NCBI RefSeq assembly: GCF_018860545.1
Contig: NZ_JAHKPN010000014.1
Coordinates: forward strand, 1-64,000
Source: Winogradskyella psychrotolerans
Lineage (GTDB): Bacteria; Bacteroidota; Bacteroidia; Flavobacteriales; Flavobacteriaceae
Reading direction: 5' to 3'
Length of the DNA stretch: 64,000 nt
In this document: one piece after another, positions 34,139-41,728 of the stretch
How positions within the stretch are numbered: position 1 is the stretch's first letter
Layout of the letters: each line of letters opens with the position of its first letter
Notes under the pieces: model-generated
What the model was told of the DNA's origin: nothing
What the model saw: only the letters and a program-made list of their open reading frames with translations
Databases searched by the model: none
Position numbers and translations under genes: made by a program

Positions 34139-35683
34139 TTATTTAATTTTGTCGCCATTTTTATCGTAAAAATGGTATTCAAGATATGTGTAAGCATCTC
34201 TAGGTAAAACTTTTACCCATTTTTTGTGTTCAATAAACCACTTTGAACGTACTGATGGAAACCCTTTGGTTAAAAAGGCTGCAATAAAAGGGTGTGTATT
34301 AAGAATCACCTTTTTATGGTCTTTTTTGAAAATACGTTGAAGATCTTGATTAATACGTTCTACCACTTTAATTGGCGCTTCAATTTCATCTCCTCCTATT
34401 AAGTTAGGATTTTCTTCTTTCGTTTTAATATTGCGTTCTGGCCTAACGCGCTGTCTGGTTATTTGCACTAATCCAAACTTACTCGGCGGCAATATTTTGT
34501 GCTTTGCTTTATCATCTTTCATCTCATCTCTAAGATAATTATAAAGCTTTTTTCTATTCTCTGCTTTACCCATATCAATAAAATCGATAACGATAATGCC
34601 TCCCATATCACGTAAACGCAATTGTCTAGCAATCTCTTGGGCAGAGATCATGTTAACTTCTAAGGCTGTGTCTTCTTGGTTTTTTTCTTTATTAGATCGA
34701 TTACCACTGTTCACATCTACTACATGTAGTGCTTCAGTATGTTCTATTACCAAGTAAGCTCCTTTCGCCATAGAAACAGTTCTACCAAATGATGTCTTTA
34801 TTTGACGTTCGATGCCAAATTTTTCAAAAATTGGAACACCATTTTTGTAGTACTTTACTATAGATTCTTTTTTCGGTGCAATTTGCTGCACGTAATCTTT
34901 TACTTGTACATACATTTCTTCATCATCTACCACGATACCAGAGAATGAATCATTAAAAATATCTCTCAAAATTGAGGATGCCTTGTTCATTTCTCCCAAT
35001 ACTTTAGTTGGGTGATGTGCTTTGTACATTTTTTTACACATTGCTGTCCATCTATCCAGCAAATTTTGTAAATCTGTGTCGAGCTCAGCAACTTTTTTGC
35101 CTTCTGCGACCGTACGAATAATAACCCCAAACCCTTTAGGTGTGATACTTTTTACGAGTCTTTTTAGTCGGTCTTTCTCTTCTTGTGATTCAATTTTTTG
35201 AGAAATTGATATACGATTAGAAAATGGTACCAAGACAATGTATCTACCTGCAATAGACAATTCTGAACTAATGCGTGGTCCCTTTGTAGAGATTGGTTCT
35301 TTTACAACTTGTACTAATATGGATTGATTAGATTTAATAGCATTGGCAATGCTACCATTTTTATCTAAATCTTTTTCCATAGGAAAGTCTTTAAGGGTGT
35401 AATCCCTTAATTTCCCTGTGCTTACACGTTTAATGAATTTTAAAAGCGAAGGCAATTGCGGTCCTAGATCATGATAGTGTAAAAAACCATCTTTCTCATA
35501 GCCAACGTTAACAAACGCAGCGTTTAAACCAGGCATGACTTTACGGATTTTGGCAATAAAAATATCGCCTACCGCAAAGTTATTATCCTCTTCGTCTTTA
35601 TGTAATTCAATAAGTTTTCCATCTTTTAATAAGGCAAAATCAACAATATCTGAACTCGATCTTACGATTAATTCCTTGTTCAT
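34139..35683 (-). CDS. rng: Ribonuclease E/G family endoribonuclease
   Basis: A 514-residue RNase G-type enzyme that cleaves single-stranded A/U-rich RNA and matures rRNA. The S1-like domain (GDIFIAKIRKVMPGLNAAFVNVGYEKDGFLHYHDLG, about 42-76), the RNase H-like/catalytic block VVDVNSGNRSNKEKNQEDTALEVNMISAQEIARQLRLRDMGGIIVIDFIDM (Mg-binding aspartates) and QITRQRVRPE are visible. No long C-terminal degradosome scaffold is present. HU and the 29-residue basic protein genes precede it on the same strand. Confidence 0.95.
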   Translation of the reverse strand: MNKELIVRSSSDIVDFALLKDGKLIELHKDEEDNNFAVGDIFIAKIRKVMPGLNAAFVNVGYEKDGFLHYHDLGPQLPSLLKFIKRVSTGKLRDYTLKDFPMEKDLDKNGSIANAIKSNQSILVQVVKEPISTKGPRISSELSIAGRYIVLVPFSNRISISQKIESQEEKDRLKRLVKSITPKGFGVIIRTVAEGKKVAELDTDLQNLLDRWTAMCKKMYKAHHPTKVLGEMNKASSILRDIFNDSFSGIVVDDEEMYVQVKDYVQQIAPKKESIVKYYKNGVPIFEKFGIERQIKTSFGRTVSMAKGAYLVIEHTEALHVVDVNSGNRSNKEKNQEDTALEVNMISAQEIARQLRLRDMGGIIVIDFIDMGKAENRKKLYNYLRDEMKDDKAKHKILPPSKFGLVQITRQRVRPERNIKTKEENPNLIGGDEIEAPIKVVERINQDLQRIFKKDHKKVILNTHPFIAAFLTKGFPSVRSKWFIEHKKWVKVLPRDAYTYLEYHFYDKNGDKIK

Positions 35684-35748
35684 AATGTTAATTTATATCT
35701 AACTCTTCATTGAGATAGATGGATTTTACTAAATTATTTGACACAGGT

Positions 35749-35766
35749 CTCCCGATTAAAATCGGG
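35749..35766. repeat. Short palindrome in the rng leader
   Basis: TCCCGATT-aa-AATCGGGA, perfect 8-bp stem, 66 bp before the rng start on the minus strand. It resembles small dispersed palindromes of this phylum. Confidence 0.5.
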
Positions 35767-35836
35767 AATCCAACAAATCTATCAGCACTCTATTAAATGC
35801 TATAAATTCTATATCAAAGAACGTTTCGTTAAAACT

Positions 35837-35866
35837 GAAAAAAGTAGTTTTATAACTACTTTTTTC
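35837..35866 (-). terminator. Terminator of the 29-residue basic protein gene
   Basis: GAAAAAAGTAGTT and AACTACTTTTTTC form a perfect 13-bp stem with a 4-nt loop, placed 3 bp after the stop codon of the small minus-strand gene. Confidence 0.85.
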
Positions 35867-35869
35867 AAT

Positions 35870-35959
35870 TTATTTTTTCTTGTGACGATTAGCGCGTCTA
35901 CGTTTTTTACGCTTGTGCGTCGCTACCTTGTGTCTTTTTCTTTTTTTACCACTTGGCAT
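35870..35959 (-). CDS. 29-residue highly basic protein, probable ribosome-associated protein
   Basis: The frame begins MPSGKKRKRHKVATHKRK and ends in HKKK followed by TAA; 20 of 29 residues are Lys, Arg or His and there is no acidic residue. Such a composition is that of very small ribosomal proteins, and I recall near-identical short proteins across Bacteroidota, one possibly seen in Flavobacterium ribosome structures; this memory is not verified. It lies between HU and ribonuclease G on the same strand and has its own terminator directly after the stop. Too short for normal gene finding, but the coding reading is convincing. Confidence 0.8.
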   Translation of the reverse strand: MPSGKKRKRHKVATHKRKKRRRANRHKKK

Positions 35960-36003
35960 AATAAATAATGCTTTTTAAATTAATATTTTGTTTAAATGCT
36001 TTC

Positions 36004-36294
36004 TTAGTTTACCTCAACATTAGATTTAACTCCTTCTAAAAATACTTTAGCAGGTTTAAATGCTGGAATGTTGTGTGCAGGAATTTTTATTGTAGTATTC
36101 TTTGAAATATTACGACCTGTTTTTTCAGCTCTTGTTTTAATAATGAAACTTCCGAAACCTCTTAAATACACGTTATCTCCGCTCTCTAAAGATGTTTTCA
36201 CTTCTTCCATAAAGGTTTCAACTGTTGCTTGTACATCTCCTTTTTCTATACCTAATTTATCAGATATTTTCGCTACTAAATCAGCTTTTGTCAT
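36004..36294 (-). CDS. HU/IHF family DNA-binding protein
   Basis: A 96-residue nucleoid protein (MTKADLVAKISDKLGIEKGDVQATVETFMEEV) with the HU core signature GFGSFIIKTRAEKTGRNISKNTTIKIPAHNIPAFKPAK, where the beta-arm enters the DNA minor groove. It bends and compacts DNA as a dimer. Its promoter is TATATTTG on the minus strand (36336-36343). It is divergent from mutY. Confidence 0.96.
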   Translation of the reverse strand: MTKADLVAKISDKLGIEKGDVQATVETFMEEVKTSLESGDNVYLRGFGSFIIKTRAEKTGRNISKNTTIKIPAHNIPAFKPAKVFLEGVKSNVEVN

Positions 36295-36335
36295 TTTGTT
36301 ACTAGTTTTAGGGTTACTATAAATTCTAAGGGATG

Positions 36336-36343
36336 CAAATATA
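36336..36343 (-). promoter_or_regulatory. HU gene promoter, -7 element
   Basis: TATATTTG on the minus strand, an exact TAnnTTTG match, about 40 bp before the HU start. Confidence 0.55.
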
Positions 36344-36401
36344 GGTAATTTAATTTCAATAGTTCAAACGTAATTAATTAAAATTTAACACAATAAACAT
36401 T

Positions 36402-36409
36402 TAATTTTG
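36402..36409 (+). promoter_or_regulatory. mutY promoter, -7 element
   Basis: TAATTTTG matches TAnnTTTG 20 bp before the mutY start codon at 36430. Confidence 0.55.
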
Positions 36410-36429
36410 CTTTTCATTAAAAAATATGA

Positions 36430-37470
36430 ATGAATTTCAACACCAAACTAATTAACTGGTACTCAATCAACAAGAGGGTATTACCATGGCGAAAAACACG
36501 TAATCCGTATTACATTTGGCTATCAGAAATTATTTTACAACAAACCCAAGTTAAGCAAGGTTTACCTTATTATGACGCATTTGTTACTCAATACCCAACA
36601 ATTTTTGACCTCGCTGAGGCTTCTGAAACGTCAATTTTAAAATTATGGCAAGGCTTAGGTTATTATTCTAGAGCACGAAATCTTCATGCAACAGCTAAAC
36701 ATATTGTTAAGGAGTTTAATGGTGTATTTCCTGATAATTATAAGGACTTATTAAAACTAAAAGGTGTTGGTGATTATACAGCTAGTGCCATCGCTTCTAT
36801 TGCGTTTAACGAAGTTGCTGCGGTGGTAGATGGTAATGTGTACCGTGTACTATCGCGCTATTTTGGAATTGACACTCCTATAAACTCAACTTTAGGTATA
36901 AAAGAATTCAAATTATTAGCCTCAACCTTAATAGACCGCAATCAACCCGCGACGTATAATCAAGCTATAATGGAGTTTGGCGCGATACAATGCAAACCCA
37001 AAAATCCTGATTGTTCTGTATGTCCGTTACAAACAAGTTGCGTCGCTCTCAAAGATCAAACAGTGGAGGTGCTTCCTGTAAAATTAAAAAAAACGAAGGT
37101 GACGGTTAAATACTTCAACTTTTTGGTCTTTATGGATCAACATAAAAAAACACTTTTTGAAAAACGCACCAAAAAAGGAATATGGCAGCACCTTTATCAA
37201 TTCCCATTATTAGAGTCTAAAAAAAGTTTGACGTCTGAAGAGTTTCATCTTTTAAATTTTGAAGATTTCTCACTAAAATTTGAACACCTCGATTACTCCT
37301 TGTATAATGAAGCAGATATTGTACACAAATTATCCCATCAACATCTGCACACAAAATTCTGGATTATTGATGTGGAAGCCCTTCCAGAAGAAGCAATTTC
37401 AATAAAATCACTCACAAAATATCCATCTCCTGTGCTAATAAGTGAGTTTATAGACAATTTCAGTTTTTAG
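36430..37470 (+). CDS. mutY: A/G-specific adenine glycosylase MutY
   Basis: A 346-residue base-excision enzyme that removes adenine mispaired with 8-oxoguanine. SEIILQQTQV (about 32-41) contains the catalytic Glu, LKGVGDYTASAIASIAF is the helix-hairpin-helix, VVDGNVYRVLSRYF has the catalytic Asp, and CKPKNPDCSVCPLQTSC is a perfect C-x6-C-x2-C-x5-C 4Fe-4S site. The C-terminal NUDIX-like domain recognises 8-oxoguanine. The order mutY - ssb - gldE - gldD is conserved in gliding Flavobacteriia. Confidence 0.97.
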   Translation: MNFNTKLINWYSINKRVLPWRKTRNPYYIWLSEIILQQTQVKQGLPYYDAFVTQYPTIFDLAEASETSILKLWQGLGYYSRARNLHATAKHIVKEFNGVFPDNYKDLLKLKGVGDYTASAIASIAFNEVAAVVDGNVYRVLSRYFGIDTPINSTLGIKEFKLLASTLIDRNQPATYNQAIMEFGAIQCKPKNPDCSVCPLQTSCVALKDQTVEVLPVKLKKTKVTVKYFNFLVFMDQHKKTLFEKRTKKGIWQHLYQFPLLESKKSLTSEEFHLLNFEDFSLKFEHLDYSLYNEADIVHKLSHQHLHTKFWIIDVEALPEEAISIKSLTKYPSPVLISEFIDNFSF

Positions 37471-37495
37471 AACCTTAAAGAAATCACATTTTTTT

Positions 37496-37535
37496 ACTAC
37501 TTTTAAAGTAGTGATTATGCAATTGAGTAACTTTG
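37496..37535 (+). promoter_or_regulatory. ssb promoter with 17-nt palindrome
   Basis: TAACTTTG (37528-37535) is the -7 element. ACTACTTTTAAAGTAGT (37496-37512), a perfect 17-nt palindrome, lies at about the -33 region and could be an operator, or the stem of a mutY terminator (T6 lies just before it). Confidence 0.5.
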
Positions 37536-37558
37536 CAACTTATTAAAACTTAATTATT

Positions 37559-38005
37559 ATGTCTGGAACCTTAAATAAAGTAATGCTCATTGGAAACTTA
37601 GGAGACGAAGTAAAAATGCACTATTTTGATGATAAAAATTGTGTTGGTCGTTTTCCTATAGCAACTAGTGAAACTTACATCAGTAAGCAAACTAATGAAC
37701 GTGTATCCAATACCGAATGGCACAACATCGTTGTTAGAAATAAAGCTGCCGAGATTTGTGAAAAATACCTCACTAAAGGCGATAAGGTATATATTGAAGG
37801 ACGTATAAAAACTAGAAAATGGACAGATGATAAAGGTATGGAACGTTATTCTACAGAAATTCAATGTGATGAATTTACGTTTTTAACGCCCAAAACAGAC
37901 CAACAACAGCCAAGACAAGCTAGCGTAGCCGCTGGAAAACCTCAATCAAAACCCTCTGCTCCTAGTACAGTAGAACCTGAAGGTGATGATGACTTACCAT
38001 TTTAA
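37559..38005 (+). CDS. ssb: Single-stranded DNA-binding protein
   Basis: A 148-residue SSB with an OB-fold (1-110: NKVMLIGNLGDEVKMHYF, TEWHNIVVRNKAAEICEKYLTKGDKVYIEGRIKTRKW), a Gln/Pro/Ser-rich linker and the acidic tip EGDDDLPF that binds partner proteins. It coats ssDNA in replication and repair. It is 20 bp upstream of gldE. Confidence 0.97.
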   Translation: MSGTLNKVMLIGNLGDEVKMHYFDDKNCVGRFPIATSETYISKQTNERVSNTEWHNIVVRNKAAEICEKYLTKGDKVYIEGRIKTRKWTDDKGMERYSTEIQCDEFTFLTPKTDQQQPRQASVAAGKPQSKPSAPSTVEPEGDDDLPF

Positions 38006-38025
38006 CCTTTTAATTTAACTTTATC

Positions 38026-39369
38026 TTGGACCCAGAACCCACGGTTTTAATTTCCTCTTTACTAATTATAGATACGTCCTTTATAACAAGTATTATCTTA
38101 CTTGTCGTTTTACTGTTATGTTCTGCGTTAATTTCTGGAGCCGAAGTCGCATTGTTTTCTCTTACCAAATCTAATTTAAATGAAGGCTTAGAGAACAAAT
38201 CACCAGCAATGGAGATTATTGCTTCACTTTTAGAACGGCCCAAAAAGTTGTTAGCAACCATATTAGTAGCGAACAATTTTATAAATATTGCTATTGTTTT
38301 GTTGTTTGCATCAATAAGCGATACGGTATTTGATGATATTAATTATTCCATCAACTTTTATTTTTTTGAAATCGAACTCGCTTTCTTTGTTAAGGTCATT
38401 GTTGCAACATTTTTAATTTTACTTTTTGGTGAGATTATTCCAAAGATATATGCGAGTAGAAATAGTGTGAAGTTTTCTTCATTTATGGCTAAACCACTAA
38501 AAGTATTGGATGTCATTTTCTCTCCTTTAAGTTTACCAATGCGTTCTGTAACTATAAAAATTCATAATAAATTTGGGAAACAACGCTCTAATCTAAGTGT
38601 AGATCAGTTATCGCAAGCCTTAGAACTTACTAATGATGAGGATACCACACAAGAAGAGCAAAAATTATTAAAAGGCATCGTGTCTTTTGGAAACACAGAC
38701 ACCAAACAAGTTATGCGTCCACGTATGGACATATTTACTCTAAATATAAAAACTCCTTACGAAACCATAATTGCTGAAATAATAGATAACGGTTATTCTA
38801 GAATTCCAGTTTACGAAGAAAGTATCGATACTATAATAGGAGTCCTTTATGTAAAAGACTTATTACCACATTTAAATAAGAAAACATTCGACTGGACCAC
38901 TATTTTACGTGAGCCTTTCTTTGTGCCAGAAAACAAGAAACTAGATGATTTAATGGTAGAATTTCAAACCAAAAAAGTACATCTTGCTGTTGTTGTTGAT
39001 GAATACGGAGGCACCTCTGGATTGGTATCTCTTGAGGACATCATTGAGGAAATTGTTGGAGACATCAGTGATGAATATGATGACGATGATTTAATTTACA
39101 CAAAACTAAACAATAATAATTATAGTTTTGAAGGTAAAACTCCATTAAAAGATGTTTACAAAATAGTTGGTATCGAAGCAGATGCTGAACTTTTTGAAGC
39201 ACAGAAAGGAGATGCCGAAACACTTGCTGGATTTGTTTTAGAGATTTCTGGTGGATTTCCGAGAATAGGAAGTAAAATAAATTTTGAAAATTACGTTTTT
39301 ACTGTAGAAGCTTTAGAGCGCAAACGAATTAAGCAGATAAAGCTTACGGTATTAGACAGCCAAATATAA
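38026..39369 (+). CDS. gldE: Gliding motility-associated protein GldE
   Basis: A 447-residue inner-membrane protein of the CNNM/HlyC-CorC type: DUF21 membrane domain (about 15-190), two CBS domains (about 215-335; MRPRMDIFTL, GVLYVKDLLPHL, VVVDEYGGTSGLVSLEDIIEEIVGDI) and a C-terminal CorC_HlyC domain. Identification as GldE follows from the position between ssb and gldD; in Flavobacterium johnsoniae overexpressed gldE partly rescues gldB mutants. The start codon is TTG, 20 bp after ssb; no ATG is suitably placed. Confidence 0.93.
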   Translation: MDPEPTVLISSLLIIDTSFITSIILLVVLLLCSALISGAEVALFSLTKSNLNEGLENKSPAMEIIASLLERPKKLLATILVANNFINIAIVLLFASISDTVFDDINYSINFYFFEIELAFFVKVIVATFLILLFGEIIPKIYASRNSVKFSSFMAKPLKVLDVIFSPLSLPMRSVTIKIHNKFGKQRSNLSVDQLSQALELTNDEDTTQEEQKLLKGIVSFGNTDTKQVMRPRMDIFTLNIKTPYETIIAEIIDNGYSRIPVYEESIDTIIGVLYVKDLLPHLNKKTFDWTTILREPFFVPENKKLDDLMVEFQTKKVHLAVVVDEYGGTSGLVSLEDIIEEIVGDISDEYDDDDLIYTKLNNNNYSFEGKTPLKDVYKIVGIEADAELFEAQKGDAETLAGFVLEISGGFPRIGSKINFENYVFTVEALERKRIKQIKLTVLDSQI

Positions 39370-39428
39370 AATGTGACTGCCTTACTTATAACAAGTAAGA
39401 GTATGCCAAAATATAGAACAAAAAACCC

Positions 39429-39998
39429 ATGAAACGACTCGTTTTACCCCTATTAAGTGTACTAATGTTAGGATGCGGAGATGACTCTTTACCTAAACCA
39501 AAGGGTTATTTAAGACTTGAATATCCAAATGCTGTTTATGAAAAAGCGGTTCTTCCCTTGCCCTTTTCTTTTGAAAAAAACAAATTGGCAGATCCCATTA
39601 AAACCGTAAAAAATTCTGGGAGTCTTAATGGTGTAGACATTAAATACGGAGCTTTGAAAGCGACGATTTACTTAACCTATAAAGAGGTTAAAAATGGTAA
39701 TATTGATAGCTTACTTAGAGATGCTCAAAACCTAGCTCAAAAGCACACCATTAAAGCCGATGAAATTTCACAAAGACCTTTTGAAATTAAAGAGCATAAC
39801 GTTTACGGTATGTTGTATGAAATAGGAGGTAATGCGGCATCACAATCCCAATTTTACGTTACAGATAATACAAATCACTTTTTAAGTGGTTCATTATATT
39901 TCTACGCCAAACCTAATTACGATTCTATTTATCCTGCTTCAGAATACTTAAAAAAGGATATTAAGCATATTATGGAAACCGTTCGTTGGAAAGAGTAA
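39429..39998 (+). CDS. gldD: Gliding motility lipoprotein GldD
   Basis: A 189-residue lipoprotein with lipobox LMLGCGDD (Cys about 17). PKPKGYLRLEYPNAVYE directly after the lipid site and the C-terminal YLKKDIKHIMETVRWKE are the GldD pattern. It is needed for gliding and for type IX secretion in Flavobacterium; its exact biochemical role is not settled. It follows gldE by about 60 bp and ends at the terminator at 40021. Confidence 0.95.
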   Translation: MKRLVLPLLSVLMLGCGDDSLPKPKGYLRLEYPNAVYEKAVLPLPFSFEKNKLADPIKTVKNSGSLNGVDIKYGALKATIYLTYKEVKNGNIDSLLRDAQNLAQKHTIKADEISQRPFEIKEHNVYGMLYEIGGNAASQSQFYVTDNTNHFLSGSLYFYAKPNYDSIYPASEYLKKDIKHIMETVRWKE

Positions 39999-40020
39999 TA
40001 TACTTTATGTTTGAGAATAA

Positions 40021-40056
40021 AAAAATGCCTATCGATACAGATCGATAGGCATTTTT
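40021..40056. terminator. Bidirectional terminator between gldD and the DUF5017 gene
   Basis: AAAAATGCCTATCGAT (40021-40036) and ATCGATAGGCATTTTT (40041-40056), a perfect 16-bp stem, in a convergent gap. Confidence 0.92.
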
Positions 40057-40081
40057 ATGAATTGAAAGTTTTACTTTACCC

Positions 40082-41722
40082 TTATTCTTGGTAAACCCAA
40101 ACTCCTCCTGTTTTAATTACTGCGAAATCTTCTGTAGTATTACTACCATTATAAACCTCTAATGTAATTACATATTTTTGCTCTTCAGCAGCAGAAGGAT
40201 CATTAATATCTAAGACCACATTGATTGCTTCTAGAACCATTGCATCTGTCCATTCTGCAGCATTACCAGCTCTTCTATCCATGTTACCATAGTTAGCCAT
40301 ACTAGCCGTTGCATTAGGATATGTACCTTCTAAAGCAGTTACTATTGCTGTATAATCAGCAGCAGCTAAAGTATATCTAATAGTATTATCTGGAACCCAA
40401 ATGCCATCAACAAATCCAAACTGTAAAGTTGTAGAGATAGTAGATTCATGAGCAGTCCATTCACCAGCTTCAAATGTATATAAATCACCTCTTAATTGTG
40501 CTCCAGAAGAACTAGACACATATTTATAGATAACTGTTAACGCATCATCTTCTTGAGCATATGGGTATTTAATATTTAAAAATGCAGGTAAATAATTATC
40601 TGCAGGAATAGAACTTCCAAAGTTGCTTAAGCCCATAGATTCAAAATCCTCTTCACTTAAGATATATACACCTTCAGATAATTCCCATTCTCCATCTGTA
40701 TACGTGTAATAAACTTCTTCATTTACAGTATCTCCTTCAACACCTGCAACTTTAATTACAGCTAACTCTATTTCCCAAGTCGCTCCAATCGTTGTATCTG
40801 ATTCGTATTTAAAAGCAATATGAATTGTTTCACCTTCATAAGCAGAAAAATTATAATCATCAGAAGTCACAGAAGACCAGCTATCACCAGCAGGCACAGG
40901 ACTCACTTCAATAGTATCCCAAGTTGCTGTAGTAACATCACCAGTGTAATCTGTAGATACTAAGATGTTATAATAATCAGATTCATTAGCATAGTTTAAA
41001 ATTTGAGTTACTTGAAATAATGGATTTTCATAAGCTGATAAATCAATTTCTGAAGAGATTAACCAATCCTCATTTTCATAATAATCAGGATAGTCAGAAC
41101 CATTCATTTTAGCACCATAGCTAGACGCTTCCCAAACTTGGTCACCAGTTACGCTAACAGCTGTATAATCTAAAAGAGTTGCTGCAGAAACAAAATCTGC
41201 TTCATAAATATTAGAAATACCTTCTACTGGTTCTTCTGTATATCTCTTATAAGATGCTAATACCACTTGACCTTCAGTTGGCTCAGTGTATTCTGCTTCA
41301 AGTATACTCGGTATAAAATCTTCAGGGTCTTCATTTGGATAAAAACCAATTGCATTTAGAGCACCTTGAGGATAATCTAAAATTTCTAATGAATAAACAT
41401 CAGCACCTGTGTAATCACTTACACCTTCAGCAGAACCTACATATAGGTCATAACCTACTAATACAGCAGAACCTTCTCCCCAAAACGGATATTTATCTGC
41501 TAAAAATCCTGGCAACAACGTTTTAGCCTCATCTTCTGAATTAAAATTACCATAAGCTAATTCTAACGCATCATAATCATCACTAACTAATGTGTAAGTT
41601 TCAGAACCTACAATTGGATCTGCTGACGAATCTAATCCGTCATAAATATCATCCATTGGGTTACAACCTACAAAGGTGATACCCAAAATTGCTAAACAAT
41701 AAAATATTCTTTTCATATTCAA
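40082..41722 (-). CDS. DUF5017 / choice-of-anchor J lipoprotein paired with a TonB receptor
   Basis: A 546-residue lipoprotein with lipobox GITFVGCN (Cys about 20). The mature protein is strongly acidic and Asp/Tyr/Thr-rich, with two or three repeated modules of the type 'L-x-x-x-D-Y-x-A-[IL]-...-P-G-[FY]-L-x-x-K-Y-P' (around 45-75, 360-390 and 455-475) and a central jelly-roll-like region (about 185-330, YENEDWLISSEIDLSAYENP) of the DUF5017/choice-of-anchor J type. It is encoded 6 bp after the TonB receptor gene and probably forms a surface substrate-binding partner with it. Ligand unknown. Confidence 0.8.
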   Translation of the reverse strand: MNMKRIFYCLAILGITFVGCNPMDDIYDGLDSSADPIVGSETYTLVSDDYDALELAYGNFNSEDEAKTLLPGFLADKYPFWGEGSAVLVGYDLYVGSAEGVSDYTGADVYSLEILDYPQGALNAIGFYPNEDPEDFIPSILEAEYTEPTEGQVVLASYKRYTEEPVEGISNIYEADFVSAATLLDYTAVSVTGDQVWEASSYGAKMNGSDYPDYYENEDWLISSEIDLSAYENPLFQVTQILNYANESDYYNILVSTDYTGDVTTATWDTIEVSPVPAGDSWSSVTSDDYNFSAYEGETIHIAFKYESDTTIGATWEIELAVIKVAGVEGDTVNEEVYYTYTDGEWELSEGVYILSEEDFESMGLSNFGSSIPADNYLPAFLNIKYPYAQEDDALTVIYKYVSSSSGAQLRGDLYTFEAGEWTAHESTISTTLQFGFVDGIWVPDNTIRYTLAAADYTAIVTALEGTYPNATASMANYGNMDRRAGNAAEWTDAMVLEAINVVLDINDPSAAEEQKYVITLEVYNGSNTTEDFAVIKTGGVWVYQE

Positions 41723-41728
41723 TTTTTT

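Noticed and set aside
35738..35968. Plus-strand open frame of 76 codons over the rng leader
   Set aside because: It runs through two palindromes and the complement of the 29-residue basic protein gene; composition is random and the minus-strand reading is better.
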